Positions 12,703 to 24,400 of a stretch of DNA of 64,000 nucleotides are shown piece after piece. The position numbers were made by a program, and so were the translations under genes. How positions within the stretch are numbered: the stretch's first letter is position 1; every line of letters begins with the position of its first letter. The stretch is taken from positions 4,420,001 to 4,484,000 of the forward strand of contig NC_092572.1 of assembly GCF_037975245.1 (NCBI RefSeq). The letters are read 5' to 3'. The notes under the pieces were generated by a model, which saw only the letters and a list, made by a program, of their open reading frames with translations, ran no database searches and was not told where the DNA came from. This DNA comes from Apostichopus japonicus. Lineage: Eukaryota; Echinodermata; Holothuroidea; Aspidochirotida; Stichopodidae.

Positions 12703-15261
12703 GTCTCTAAATTGTTTACGCTGAGGTCAGTATGAACGAAAGTGTTTGTAATAGTTTTCCTTTCTGTTAAAGTATTTTCTGAATCATTTCATTAATTTTA
12801 TATTTATACTGGAATTTTCAGTAGGTGTTGGCTTCATTGAGGGTCAAAGGCTACTCAAGGTCAGTAGAGTAACATAGAGCATCTAACTCAACAAGGAAAA
12901 GTTGGTAGTCATATGTAGTGCATATAGGTTTCTGACATTGAGTACTATTCTATAAATTTGTACAGTATAGCAGAAGCCCATGTGAGATAACTAGATATCT
13001 GAAACTGAAAGCCATGTTAACATGATAGTTCAATATTGGAATGATGAATGGAAATTTGTATGCAGGTGTACCATGTGCTGAGTGCTCTTAGCCAAGTCAA
13101 AGGTTATTTGAGGCCAATATAGGTAAAATTTGAAAACCTTCATGATCCCATACTATCTAGTATCTGACTAGTAGCTGCTTTAATAGCTGAGTCTTAGGGC
13201 AATTAATATATTTATCAGAACAAGTAATGTACCTCAAAAGACTTCTTAAGCTCTTTTGAGCCCCATTCAATATTTCAGTGTATTAACTTCATCATTCTTT
13301 TAACAAATTTACTCAAAATTGCTAGTTTCATGTTCTGGCAATGAACCTTTGTCATATCATGTTGCATGAGTGCTGTAACTGGTTTACAAGCTTGCAAAAG
13401 CCTTAAAAGGAGGATAGGGTGTTGGGATAAATAGTTCAAAATAATATTAACAAAATTGTACCATATTTTGCTTTTCTTTTTTCCCATATGTTGCCACTGC
13501 TTGAATAAGACTAGTTGATAGGACTTTTTGTGAGCTCCACCTTTGACAACAAGGTACAGTAGACTTCAACTGCATGTTGTTGGCAACATCCTAGGAAAGT
13601 TTCAATAAACACAGATGTTTCTATAAATGAGGAATCTGATGAACATTCCAATACTTCGAGTCTTTATTGGACATTTCAGCATGAGGCAATAACCAATTCT
13701 GCTATCGTTACATACTGTAGGTCCTTCATAAAATGCCACTTAAAGAACTGTATTACTTCCTTGAGAAGGTGAATTTTATTGTCAAATACAACATCTGTCA
13801 AATATTTAGTTTCCCAACCTGTCCACCCCCCCCCACCCCTCCATTTATCCGGAGTAGTTTACAGAAACTGGGACAGAACATTTTTTGTGGGAAACAAGGT
13901 TAAATAATGTTGTTTGAGGTATTGAGCATTTATCTATATGTCCCTTTCGAATCTAGATAGGAGGAAGTAGCAAACAATGCAAGGAAAACATGAAGTTCAA
14001 GTGGATGCTTTAATTGCTTTTACCCAAAACATTGCTATATTCATTGATAAATATAATCCACTTCAAATTCAGTACCGTTATACAACATGCAAAAGAGTTA
14101 TGATATTGATGTACTTTCTGAATTTAGACCATTGCAGGTGAACAAGTTTAACATTGGTTTTTAATTTGACTGTATGTAGAAAACAGCGGTTACATAATGA
14201 ACCTCAGATACAATGTCGTGTAAATACATTTTACTGCTAGGAGCTGTTTAACAAACAGTGAAAGAAAAATTTATTACTTGACTATCAAGAGATTCGCAGA
14301 ACTCCACTCCTTCAACAATATTTACAGTGGTGCAGACTTCAAAGCAGTGCAAGGGCAACAACTGCCTATCTCTTTAAGAAATTTCCAAGTGCTTTCATTT
14401 CTAGCATTTGCATATGTTCAAAAGCAAAATGACAAATTAAAAGATGTGGTCTTTTCAACATGTTACCACATCTCCCCCCCTCTCTCCCCCATCAAAAAAG
14501 TATTGCATGTACAGCAGTAACCCTTTTTGTACATGTGCAATATATGGGGCAGAGCCTTATTCATGACTTGACCAAGCCCTTTATCCATTTGAATAGCACA
14601 AGTTATGTCAGTGGTATTCACATCAATGCCTCATAGAAAATGTGCCTCATGGTAAATTTTCTAGCTTATAGCATGAATGTGAATGAGCTGAAGTTGTAAA
14701 GGTTGCTTTGTTTATATATTTCTGAAAGTAACATGAAATTTCATATTGATTTTTAATGAAAATATTTGCATTTATCAGTAATAAACAGAAAGAAGACAAT
14801 GATTTCTGCTATAGTGTCTTATCTCTGCCTCTTATGTTAAAATTGTGTTCATTGGTTGGTCCTTGTACTTCGAACATATTGCTCCCTAACTCAGCAAACC
14901 CATATTCGATCTGAAGATGCTAATTCAGACAGCTTACTGTTCTAGCAAGTTCTCGACCAATTATATTGATGAATTTGCATCATTTTGGGTGTCGAAAAAA
15001 TTACATGTGCGAAAAATATATCATTCATTGGTCTGCATGGTATCGAATCTCCATGATGACCACTCATGAACGACCCTTCGACCGCGGACCGGCAGTAGGC
15101 TATAGTTGCTGAAAAACCTGACGTGACATAGCGCATAGGCCGAGATATGTCATGATATTTCAAAGCAACTTACCAGATTGTCTTTTTTCTTCTATTTCCC
15201 TTAACTATTTGATGACCATATCAAGACATGGGGATCTCAAAATAAAGGATGTTGTGAAACT
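12703..15261. other. No gene recognised
   Basis: AT-rich sequence with a C-run near 13830 and no supported gene, RNA or repeat. Short open frames lack any support. Confidence 0.5.
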
Positions 15262-15460
15262 TTAGAGCAGCTTACAAGGCCTGGGAAGTGTTATTTCCAA
15301 CGATCTAGGAGGTCTTTATAGCTGAAAATTTCCCGTACGCTGAGCGCCAACCCATGGTGGCACTCCACTCAGGTAGTAACAAGACGCCCTCCCAGGAATT
15401 GGTCAAGCCCCCCCCAAGCTCCCACCCCCTCCACTGGAACAATCCTGGCTACGTCACTGC
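15262..15460. repeat. Dispersed repeat 'cttacaaggcctgggaagtg'
   Basis: Shares 'acaaggcctgggaagtgt.atttcca.cgatct' and 'gcgccaacccatggtggc' with 27558-27655. It ends in a GC-rich stretch finishing 'ggctacgtcactgcatg', which looks like a hAT-MITE terminus. Partial copy; boundaries approximate. Confidence 0.6.
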
Positions 15461-15916
15461 ATGTACCACAGGTTTATCTGATATCAAAGTGAAAGCGGCT
15501 TTCCACAAGAATAAAGAAAGCATATCTACATTTTTGTGTAACACCTACACAACTCAATCCCCACGCAAACAAGACTACCTACGTATAGTTTTCATTAAGG
15601 ATTCCAATAATTCCTGCAATTTCCTACCAATAACATATGGAAAGTCACTCCTGTTATCGTGGCGGAGCTAGGGGTATTGGTAAGAGGGGGTGAGAATGGT
15701 CTGTATGGGCGCTTTCGACTTTATCTAAGCGGAGCGCCACCACAGGTTGGCGCAGAGCGTACAGAAATCTTTTGAGTAAAGATACTCCCTATATGGCCGG
15801 AAATGACCCTTTCCGGGCCGCGAGTTTTTTTTATGCAGGTAGGTTCGTACTATTGTGTATATTGAATAGCCAATCACAGCCAAGTTCATTTTGACGTCAT
15901 CAAATATGACAAGGAA

Positions 15917-16028
15917 AGCATGAAACACTTAATATTTAAAGTCGATAAGTTCAACCTGATGTGCTAGCCTGAGCATGAAACACTTAATATTTAAAGTCGA
16001 TAAGTTCAACCTGACGTGCTAGCCTGAT
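15917..16028. repeat. Direct tandem duplication, about 56 bp x 2
   Basis: The segment beginning 'gcatgaaacacttaatattt' and ending 'gtgctagcctga' occurs twice in immediate succession with one base difference. Confidence 0.85.
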
Positions 16029-16617
16029 GCAACAACAATGCTGCAGTAATCTCTAGCGAAGCTATTCCTTTAGCTTTAGCCATACACCGACTAAATTTTT
16101 AGTTTTTTAATATGAAATCTGTGTTCGTTCCAAAATTTTGGAAACCTGGTAAGAATTCTTTGCCACAAATTTCCTATCTTAGTGATCTTCTTAACGTATC
16201 TTTGTGCATACGAATTGTTCAGGGTGTAGTTTTGCGAAATTTGCAGTTGACACAAAGTATTATTACTTAGACAGTCATTGAAAATTGAAATAATAACAGA
16301 CCTACAAATTGTATCATTAAAAGGCTGATAGGTTAGGCCTAATAATCATTATTCTAAGTTTTGCCTTCACAGCTTCAGTGACACACATTACAAAAGTCTC
16401 AAAGATCTAGCATTTATCTAAGAAAGAATCAGAGGAACATTTTTTCTTGTTGTATTTGATGTGTTGAAGACAATACTGTATTTGTATTGAGTTCACAGTA
16501 AAGGTTGCACTTAGGAAGTTATAAAAATGCGAAGAAATGAAAAAGATTTCTGAACAAAAAATGCTTGGTTTGGGAGAAAATAAAAGATAAAAACGAGCTA
16601 ATGACAACAACAAAAGT

Positions 16618-16710
16618 TTTCGGCAGATGTGAGATTCGAACTCACGATGCTCATACAGCATCAGATTGACATTGTTTACAAATCTTACTGCTTTAGAGCG
16701 AGTGACACGT
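16618..16710 (-). repeat. tRNA-like (B-box) remnant, probably SINE-derived
   Basis: On the minus strand there is a good T-arm (GTGAG TTCGAAT CTCAC) preceded by a GATGC/GCATC stem. The acceptor stem does not pair and the anticodon loop lacks U33. This is a decayed tRNA-like promoter rather than a tRNA gene. Confidence 0.35.
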
Positions 16711-17100
16711 GCATATCTGATGACGTCAAAATGAACTTGGCTGTGATTGGCTATTCAATATACACAATGGTACGAACCTACCTGCATAAAAAAAACTCGC
16801 TTCCGGGCCTTGCTAATTTGCAGATAAACGAAGAATATATAGGTGTCATCGCCAACAAAATGTGACAAATGTCAATAGGTAGATGAGAGCGCCATAAAAA
16901 AGTCAATAATCGCGAATAAGTAAAAAAAGTGATAAATAGCTGAAAAGGGCGCCAGCAGTCCATATGAGTCCGTTTGGGGGGGGGGTGCATCCGCCCCCTG
17001 ACTGTATTGACGCCCCGCCACTGTTGGGAGCTCAGTGTAGGAAGAGAAGGGGGGAGAGGGACGGTATTTTTTAAGGTTTGGGTGAGCGTCTGCAATGATT

Positions 17101-18440
17101 CGCAGGGGCGTATCCAGGGGGGGGGGCGCAACAGGCGCGCCCCCTATTGGCCGTCACCCAAAAAAAAAAAAGTTTAGCAAAAAAAAAAAAAATTGATGAC
17201 GACCTTTATGTGAGATGTCGGTGATCGCTCAACCCCCCCCCCCCTCCCGTATGCTTTATTTTTTGTTTGCCAAAAAAAAAGTTTCTGGCGAAGTTCGGCG
17301 GCATATTAGTTTTAGAAACATAGATGGTAATTGTGTTTGTATTATCACTATAAACACTAAATGACATGCCAGCCATACTAAATTGTGCATTTTGTGTCCA
17401 TATTTACTGGAAATGTTGCTTATTATTAAGGTCGAAAAATGGATCACATATGGCCATGGGCGGCGATCCTGGGTGGAGGGGGGATATATCCCCCATGAAA
17501 ATGGGTGGAGGGGATGTAATGCACCATATCCCCCCCCCCCCACCAAATGCCAGGGATAAGAATATTTTCATGCCTACATTTATGCATCTTCGTTAATGTA
17601 CGGCTCTTTTTTAGCTTCATTTCTCGCCTACCATAAACGCAGTGCGATCTTTTCAAATAAAGCGTCTTTATAAAGCAAAAATAGTTGACTGTAGGCTTCA
17701 TTGGCCCTATAACAACAAAATGTATTATTGCGCCCACGGTATTGATATAGTACATATATGCACCCTCATAGTATTCATATAGGCCCTATAGTAGGCCTAC
17801 ACACGTACATGTTCCCTCGAACAGCTGAGAATCTGATGTAACCAGGGTAATGCTTAATACACGTTTCACCTGGATGCCCTAGCAATCGGTACCTAGGAAT
17901 GTAACTATGTGTAATTGTGTATTGCATGTGTATAGGCCTATAATAGCCTGCATGAGGCCATTTTCTTCATCGAATAATATAACAGAGCTCTCGAACATTC
18001 TAACGTTGCGCCTGAAACAAGATTGACAGGGGCAATTTTCCCAAAATAACACCCGAAATTAAAAAAAAAAAGTATTTTGGATCCTGATTATGAGATATTT
18101 CGGACATGACATCCCTATTTTAAAGTTGGGTATATGCCGCTTGGAAACCTCGGGAAGTGTCCCTACGGATGCCGTTTAGTGACATTTACATAATTTGTAT
18201 GTAGTAGGTTCCGTAGCTCTTTTGTGGAAAAAATTTGTAATATGCTTAAAGTTGGTAGTTCATCCATGCTTTAGATTAATGAGAGACATAGATCATCACG
18301 TTTATTTTTAAAAATCTGGGTAATAGGTACTGTAACTCTTTTCTTGGAGAAAGCTTGGAATATGCGGATAAGGAAGAAAGTTTCGAGTTCCTCCCACGCA
18401 TTAGATAAATGAGGGACCTAGTTCATCACGCTTTGCGAGG
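17101..18440. other. GC-rich MITE fragments and unassigned sequence
   Basis: 'gcaggggcgtatccagg' at 17101 with G-runs, and a similar block at 17451-17560 ('gggcggcgatcctgg'), look like truncated MITEs of the cgta(g/t)cc type. Positions 18203-18430 contain a diverged direct duplication of about 125 bp ('gtaggt.c.gta.ctctttt.ttgga'). No gene is seen. Confidence 0.5.
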
Positions 18441-18450
18441 ATATCTTCTT

Positions 18451-18688
18451 CCTTCTCTTTTCGAATAGTGCCCTGAAGTAACGAGGCAGGGGTGTGTAGT
18501 CCTGCTCCCGGGACCGCAATTTAACGTCCCCTCCGAAGGACGTGAGTACCGCTTCCCACGTGTAGCCACTTTCCTACCACGAGAAAGGAGCGGGGTGAAA
18601 ATTGGTGTCAGTGTCGACACCGAGGTTTGAACCAGGGACCTCAGGTACTGCAGACGTGCACTCTCCCGTTCTGCCACCTCACCGCTCC
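18451..18688 (-). repeat. tRNA-derived SINE, copy 1
   Basis: Read on the minus strand from 18688: an A-box-like GTGGCAGAACGGGAGAG and a B-box GGTTCAAACC form the Pol III head. A body with 'ggacgttaaattgcggtccc' and 'ctgcctcgttacttcaggg' follows. It is nearly identical to copy 2 at 18822-19043 in the same orientation. No coding capacity. Confidence 0.8.
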
Positions 18689-18821
18689 GAGGTTCATGAT
18701 ATGATATGATACACCTCGTATTACGCTTCCACCCGAAGGTGCTTCAGCAGACTAAGGAAATCCTTAGTCGGAAATTATTGAGGTTCCAAGTTTTTGTCGT
18801 GGAAGGACACCGGCGAAACTC

Positions 18822-19043
18822 GCCTTCTCTTTTCGAATAGTGCCCTGAAGTAACGAGGCAGGGGTGTGTAGTCCTGCTCCCGGGACCGCAATTTAACGTC
18901 CCCTCCGAAGGACGTGAGTACCGCTTTCCACGTGTAGCCACTTTCCTACCACGAGAAAGGAGCGGGGTGAAAATTGGTGTCAGTGTCGACACCGAGGTTT
19001 GAACCAGGGACCTCAGGTACTGCAGACGTGTACTCTCCCGTCA
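18822..19043 (-). repeat. tRNA-derived SINE, copy 2 (head truncated)
   Basis: Same body and B-box as copy 1, with only a few base differences. The A-box end is lost just past 'gagagtacacgtctgcag'. The spacing of 371 bp between equivalent positions suggests either a local duplication or two insertions. Confidence 0.8.
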
Positions 19044-19439
19044 TTCTCAAGTCATTTAATGGACCTGACAGAGAATACCCAAATCTGAGGACACTGATTG
19101 GTCAATTTTTGTGTGCCACAGTGTTGAGGCACAGAAGCTATGCCTTATGTGTGCTAGTTTATATAGTTCTTTTTTCATTTTAAAGGCTTTTAGGTTCTCC
19201 CTAATAATGAAAAAAGAATTAATTGTTGTCTCCTCTCAAATATATCAGGGATTCCATGAAGGAATTCTCTATGTATCTATCCTCTGCTTGTTTTTTTTTT
19301 AGGAAAAGAGATGCATACTATAACATATAAGAATAGCAGTTTGTCTCTCTTCTTTATTCAACTCATATCCACAGGTAATTTATATTGCCAACATTAAGAT
19401 ATGAATAGAACAAAAGGTTTGTCATATCAGTATTGCAAA

Positions 19440-20009
19440 AATCATGGGACAAAATCATGGAAAATTGCTGTAAATGTACCATCATGTTTCATAGTGTGAC
19501 CCATATATGTTCTACTGTGGTAAAATCATGGTACAATTATGGTAAATTTACCATAGTATAATTGCACCATATAGTTTTACCCTATTTTTACTGTGGTTAA
19601 TCATGGCACAATTGTAGGAATTTCACATATGTAGTTTATGTACCATATAAACTTACCCTACTTTTGCTACAGTAATATCATGGTAAAACTATGGTAAATT
19701 TACCGTAGTAAATGTACCACGCTTTTACCCTACTTTTACAGCGGTAATACCATGGTAAAACTGTGGTTAATTTACCGTAGTAAATGTACCGCACTTTTAC
19801 CCTACTTATACCACCGTAATATCATGGTAAAACTGTGGTAAATTTACCATAGTAATGTACCACACTTTTACCGCGGTAATACCATGGTAAAACTGCGGTA
19901 AATGTACCGCGGTTGATTTTCCAACAATTTTACCACACATTTACCCTATTTACCACACATTTACTATAGTTTACCGCGGTAAAATTAGGGTACATTTTTT
20001 GCTGGGTGA
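19440..20009. repeat. GGTAAA/TTTACC palindromic repeat array
   Basis: A degenerate array built from TGGTAAAACT, GGTAAATTTACC and TAGTAAATGTACC. Equivalent phrases fall at about 19681, 19753, 19825 and 19885, so the unit is about 72 bp (last one 60). The end reads 'ttttttgctgggtg'. Nearly every unit can fold on itself. Probably the body of a transposable repeat; ends are not resolved. Confidence 0.75.
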
Positions 20010-20585
20010 AGAAGGGTAGGGCAGGATGGGGGAGGGATGATAAATGACGATGTAACCAGGGGGCTGATAATTCGTTCAATAAGAGATTTGAAAAAATATA
20101 TATATATGTAAGTTTATATCATTACTGCCTGCTCTCACTGATTTCTTTCAACCCTAAGTTACGCTTATCGGAAGACTATACGCCGATAATACAATTCTTT
20201 AACAAGGAGATGCTTCTAATTTATTAAACTGTGTAACTTTCACTAATCTATTTGGAAAAAGTATGCTTTTAAGTTGAAAGACTCAGGAAGGATCAATTAA
20301 GTAGAACAAAGATCGTTGCGTGCTGCGTGTAACGATGAAGTTTCCTACATTGGGATGGAAGAGTATCACTGTGTAAGATTGAGTGGGAAGTTAAATGACG
20401 GTGTAACTGAGAAATTTAAAAAAAAAATCTTAGTGATAAAATCATTATTGCTTGCTCTTTGCTGATTTAACATTAGAATAAGTGTCTCTAATCATTAGAT
20501 ATTCCTTTAACATACGAGGTTCGATTGGGGAAGGGGGGGGGGGAGGGGGATACTAGACGAATTGACGGGGAAGAAGATTGGGAGC

Positions 20586-20811
20586 CAGTGGCGGAGCTAG
20601 GGATATTGGTCAGAGGGGCGAGAAATGACCCTTAAGGTATAGGTGTCATCGCCAACAAAATGTGACAAATGTCAATCGGTAGATGAGAGCGCAATAAAAA
20701 AGTAAATAATCGCGAATAAGTAAAAAGTGGTGAATAGCTGAAAAGGGCGCCAGCTTCCCATTTGAGTCCGCCCCCCCCCCCCCGCCTGACTGTATGGACG
20801 CTCCGCCACTG
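20586..20811. mobile_element. CAGTGGCGGAGC MITE, short copy
   Basis: This 226-bp element begins CAGTGGCGGAGCTAGG and ends GACGCTCCGCCACTG. Its interior matches the 16838-17010 part of the longer copy. Flanking octamers are TTGGGAGC on the left (20578-20585) and CCTGTTAT on the right (20812-20819), the reverse of the arrangement at the longer copy. CAG..CTG ends are hAT-like. Confidence 0.8.
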
Positions 20812-21024
20812 CCTGTTATGACATTAGAAACAAATACTGATATGAGATGAGTGTGGTATATACCTACTGACGACTGATAACAGTATTATAGTGCATGTTC
20901 TAGCCTATTGACATCGTATGAATCTAGCAGACAACGTACAGGTACCGTCTGGTACCATTATCCGTTTTGAGTGCTATTTAGGGGTTCTAGGACAAAATCC
21001 CCCCAGACAATATCCCCCTGACCA

Positions 21025-21180
21025 GGTGCGTATCCAGGGGGGCGTTGGGGGCGCGCGCCCCCCGGGTAAGGAAAAGAGGAGAGAAAAAAAGAGAAGACAA
21101 AAGGGAAAAAGAGGGAGAAAAAAAAGGAGGAGAGGAAGGAAGGGAAAAGAAGAAAGAGAGAAAAAGGAGAAAAGGGGGAA
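21025..21180. repeat. Truncated 'gcgtatccagggggg' MITE followed by polypurine tract
   Basis: A GC-rich head (21025-21064) is followed by about 115 bases that are almost purely purine on the plus strand (21066-21180). An open frame across it is an artefact of composition. Confidence 0.75.
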
Positions 21181-21329
21181 GTAGAAGATAAACGCCAAGA
21201 CCTTGGGAAGAGAAAGAGGAACAGTCATAATTACAGCGCTGATCCCTATTATATACACAGGGTAGCCAGTGACAGATCGAAGATTACAGAGGGGACGTGC
21301 GCCTCACCCTACCCCTTACACCGACAACT

Positions 21330-21679
21330 CCATTTTTAGCTCATACCAGCATGCTGGTGTGAGCTATTGTTACAGTGCGGCGTCTATCACTCTATCCGTC
21401 AACAATTGGTAAAACCGCTCCCACTCACACAGTATTTAATGGAATTTCATGAAACTTGGACACAAGGACCATTGGGTATAGGGCCATTAGAGATGGTCCT
21501 AAATTTGGGGTCAATGGTCACCTGTGGGCCGTAATGGGCCATTTTGTGGAAATACGCAAAATGCTTCTTCTCCTACAGATTCCATGGTACAATGAGGGTT
21601 TGTCACGATAGTACTATGGAAGTTTTACCCTCAGGGTGTTCATGAATTTGAGATCAAAGATCAACTAGGGGTCTTTTGT
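21330..21679. repeat. Dispersed repeat with 'atgaaacttgg.cacaa'
   Basis: Starts with the palindromic 'agctcataccagcatgctgg'. It contains 'atttcatgaaacttggacac', an echo of which recurs at 23085-23105 beyond the element at 21680-23033. It therefore appears to be a dispersed repeat split by that element. No protein product recognised. Confidence 0.45.
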
Positions 21680-23033
21680 GGCCCGGGCGCGATTTTTTTT
21701 TCCCAAACAGGTTTGCAATTACGGAGTTTTCCGCCAATCAGATTGCTCGTGACGTCAGCATCAATAATGGGCATCGCTTCGAAGTTCGAAGACATACACT
21801 GAGTTACACACTGACACTTAATTAAGTCTAGTTACGGGGTTTCCCATCAAACGCCCTACTTTACATTTAATGCTTGAATCACATGTTGACCTTACTTATG
21901 ATACATAGGGCCTACGCTACATTCTATTGGGTTCGTGTTTACGTTATTCAAGATTTGTGAGCCGTTCTACTGCAATCGGAATTCGTCGTGGAATGGGTAG
22001 GCCTTACACTAAAATCAACTTCACGAGTCTTGAATGAATATACGCAAACAGTTTAGTGTATAGTCAAGGCATCATAATTGACGCACCCCGTAATTGACGC
22101 ACCTTCAATTATTACTAGCAACGATACAGCAGGCCACCTAAACTTTTTGCAGTCAAGCAGAATTACATTTTTCATGAGTTTGAATCCATTACAGCTATTT
22201 GCTGACCAAATTGTGATATTTTTAAGCTTTTAACACCCTCCCCCCAGTTTTGCACGTTATTTGGGCATTTGGAAATCTTACATCCTAAAAATAACCAACA
22301 TAACCTCAATATGATAAGACTACTCTCTGGGACCTGACCTGTCTGCGCTAAGAGGCTCAGAGCATAGCAAACAGCATCTAAAGTCAATGGATGTATACTA
22401 AGACCTGGACTACAGTTAACTTATCGACGTGTGTAATGTGTCAATTTAGGGGTATGAAAGAACTTGACACGGCAGACATTTTGTGGTCAAATTCTGCTCA
22501 ATTGTACTGTGCATAAGCACAGAACCTTAAATATTTTGAGATAATAACATTTCTGAGGAACTACACATATGAAAAACACATAGAGTTGGGTGATTTGGAT
22601 TTTTCTTTGATCAAATCCTTAAGTGCGTCAATTATGAGCCCACCATGCTACAGTATGATATTTTCCCGTGACTGCACTGTGTACACAGTTATAATACATA
22701 TAGGCCACCAGCGCATGTGTGATGTACCCTGTGCGAACATTTCACTGTGCGTTGTTATCGACTAATGCCTTCACAGAAAACTTCGATCAAAGTAGATGAT
22801 CATACCATACTAGTGTGCTCAATATGTCTAAACCAATTCCAAAAACATCTACAACGAAAAGCTTCGGGTAATTTTGAACGGGTATATCTTCGTTGCAACG
22901 AATGGATGCAGACACTTTGGTTACCTGGAAGTGAAGGTTTCTATCGTGATGACGTAACTTTTCCGACCAATCATGAGCGCCTATTTACACGCAATTGCAA
23001 ACCTGTTTGGGAAAAAAGTTCGCGGCCCGGGCC
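21680..23033. mobile_element. Long-TIR element with GGCCCGGGC termini
   Basis: Terminal blocks 21680-21760 and about 22945-23033 are inverted copies. They share GGCCCGGGC.GCGA, CCCAAACAGGTTTGCAATT and a 'ccaatca..attg.tc' block. No matching target duplication is evident. Inside lies the smaller MITE at 22071-22637. An open frame at 22747-23118 runs through the right TIR and shows no domain. Confidence 0.7.
22071..22637. mobile_element. MITE with TCATAATTGACGCAC termini
   Basis: Left end TCATAATTGACGCAC (with a second TAATTGACGCACC just inside) and right end GTGCGTCAATTATGA. The interior (about 22116-22470) matches the interrupted copy at 3.0-3.9 kb. Non-coding. Confidence 0.7.
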
Positions 23034-24139
23034 GCCGCCCTATATTTTCAAATTGCTCCTGTTCGTACAGTGTATGGCCAGTTATAATGAAACTTGGTCA
23101 CAACGTTTCTCGGGATGAGGGTTATGAGGGGTGTTCGGAAAATTGAGGTCAAATGTCATTTAGGGGGTCATCAGGGGTCATTCTTTGTAATACTTTCAAA
23201 TATCTCAATCTCCTCAAGATTTTGATGGATCATATTCAAAGTTGAACTGATGATTGTTGAATTGTGAATGAATAAGATGATGCCTAATAATTTTTGGTCA
23301 AAAGTTAATTAATAACAATTAATCCCCATTTTTAAAAAAAATCTGAGCCTTCACCTTTTGCCAAAGCTCCTTTAATTTGTCTCCCAGTCTCTGCAGTGTT
23401 TGTTTACATTTGTGGTTAAGCTCTGCAGAGGATGTTAGTGGAATTAAAGCAGGACTGGGAGCTGTTATTAACTGTTGAACTGTAAGCGTGAGAGCCCTAT
23501 AGCCAATCAGCACTTGCCGATTCTTAGAAGTCTTTGAGCCTGATGTATGTAGGCAGCCAGCCAAAATTTCGGCAAGGAGTGCTTCAGTATGGAACGTGAA
23601 AAGGGCAACCATATTTCGTTGTCTAAACTAAGTTTGTTGCAGTCTAAACTAGAGTTGTTGCTGCTGTTTTACCACGTTGTTGCTCAAACTCAAGTTGTTA
23701 TTTTAACTTCCGTTGTCTAAACATACGTCGTTGTCTAAACTTACGTTGTTGCTATCGGCGCTGTTCAAAATTGCTCAACCGCGTATTGTAAACCAGAATG
23801 CAAAATGCATTGAGGTTTCGATGACTTCAGTACACTAGAAAGGTGTTAGTATAAGCAGAACAAGCTGTTACTATAGAAATGGCCCGAACCACCATTTTGA
23901 TACATTAAATAAACAAAGGTCAGTCTATTGTTCGTGGCTATACACACCTGCACCAAAAACAATAGGGGTCTTGGAGGTCCAAGTCCATTTGGAGTCACCA
24001 AACGCAAACTTGTGGAAACCTTGTTTCATAAGCTACCGTATCTCCCACAGCCAGCCTATCAGATAACATGCGCGTTAGTACAACTGATACGAATAGGAGG
24101 CTGCACGGTAAACAACTTTTAAAATGTTATACTTATCAA

Positions 24140-24400
24140 TGTTATACAAATCAAGTACAACGTCGAGTGTCTAGACAAAGTACCAGCATAATAAAAAATA
24201 CTGCACTTTTAAACTGATTTCATTGAGCCCCTCCAACAGTGTGAAGAGATAATCTGGGAATGTCGGTAATCAAGTAAAACGAGTGTCGAGACAAAATGCC
24301 AGCATAAAATACTGTTCTTAAAATTGAATTATTGAACCATTACATGATGTCTGGATATGTTGTGAATGTCGGCATTCAAGTAAAACGAATGACAGTAATA
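24140..24400. repeat. Satellite of the 108-bp family, about 3 diverged units
   Basis: AAATCAAGTACAACG, TAATCAAGTAAAACGAG and ATTCAAGTAAAACGA occur at about 24148, 24267 and 24373, each followed by 'tctagaca..a..ccagcataa'. The same unit forms the array at 40690-42085. Confidence 0.8.

Larger units (their letters stand above)
15658..17023. mobile_element. CAGTGGCGGAGC MITE interrupted by about 1.0-1.1 kb of nested sequence
   Basis: The left end C(A)GTGGCGGAGC starts at 15658 and the right end GCCCCGCCACTG finishes at 17023. The outer parts match the short copy at 20586-20811 ('ggtgtcatcgccaacaaaat', 'gaaaagggcgccagc'). About 15700-16838 is extra. That extra part contains an inverted repeat of about 85 bp (15819-15905 and 16717-16810) with the phrase 'atagccaatcacagccaag', and a B-box-like stretch. 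Left flank octamer is CCTGTTAT (15650-15657) and right flank octamer is TTGGGAGC (17024-17031), so they do not match each other. Confidence 0.8.

Noticed and set aside
16618-16710. Functional tRNA
   Set aside because: No pairing acceptor stem and no U33 in the anticodon loop.
20918-21184. Lys/Arg/Glu-rich 88-residue frame
   Set aside because: Composition artefact of the polypurine tract.
22747-23118. 123-residue plus-strand frame
   Set aside because: Runs through the right inverted repeat of the 21680-23033 element; no recognisable motif.
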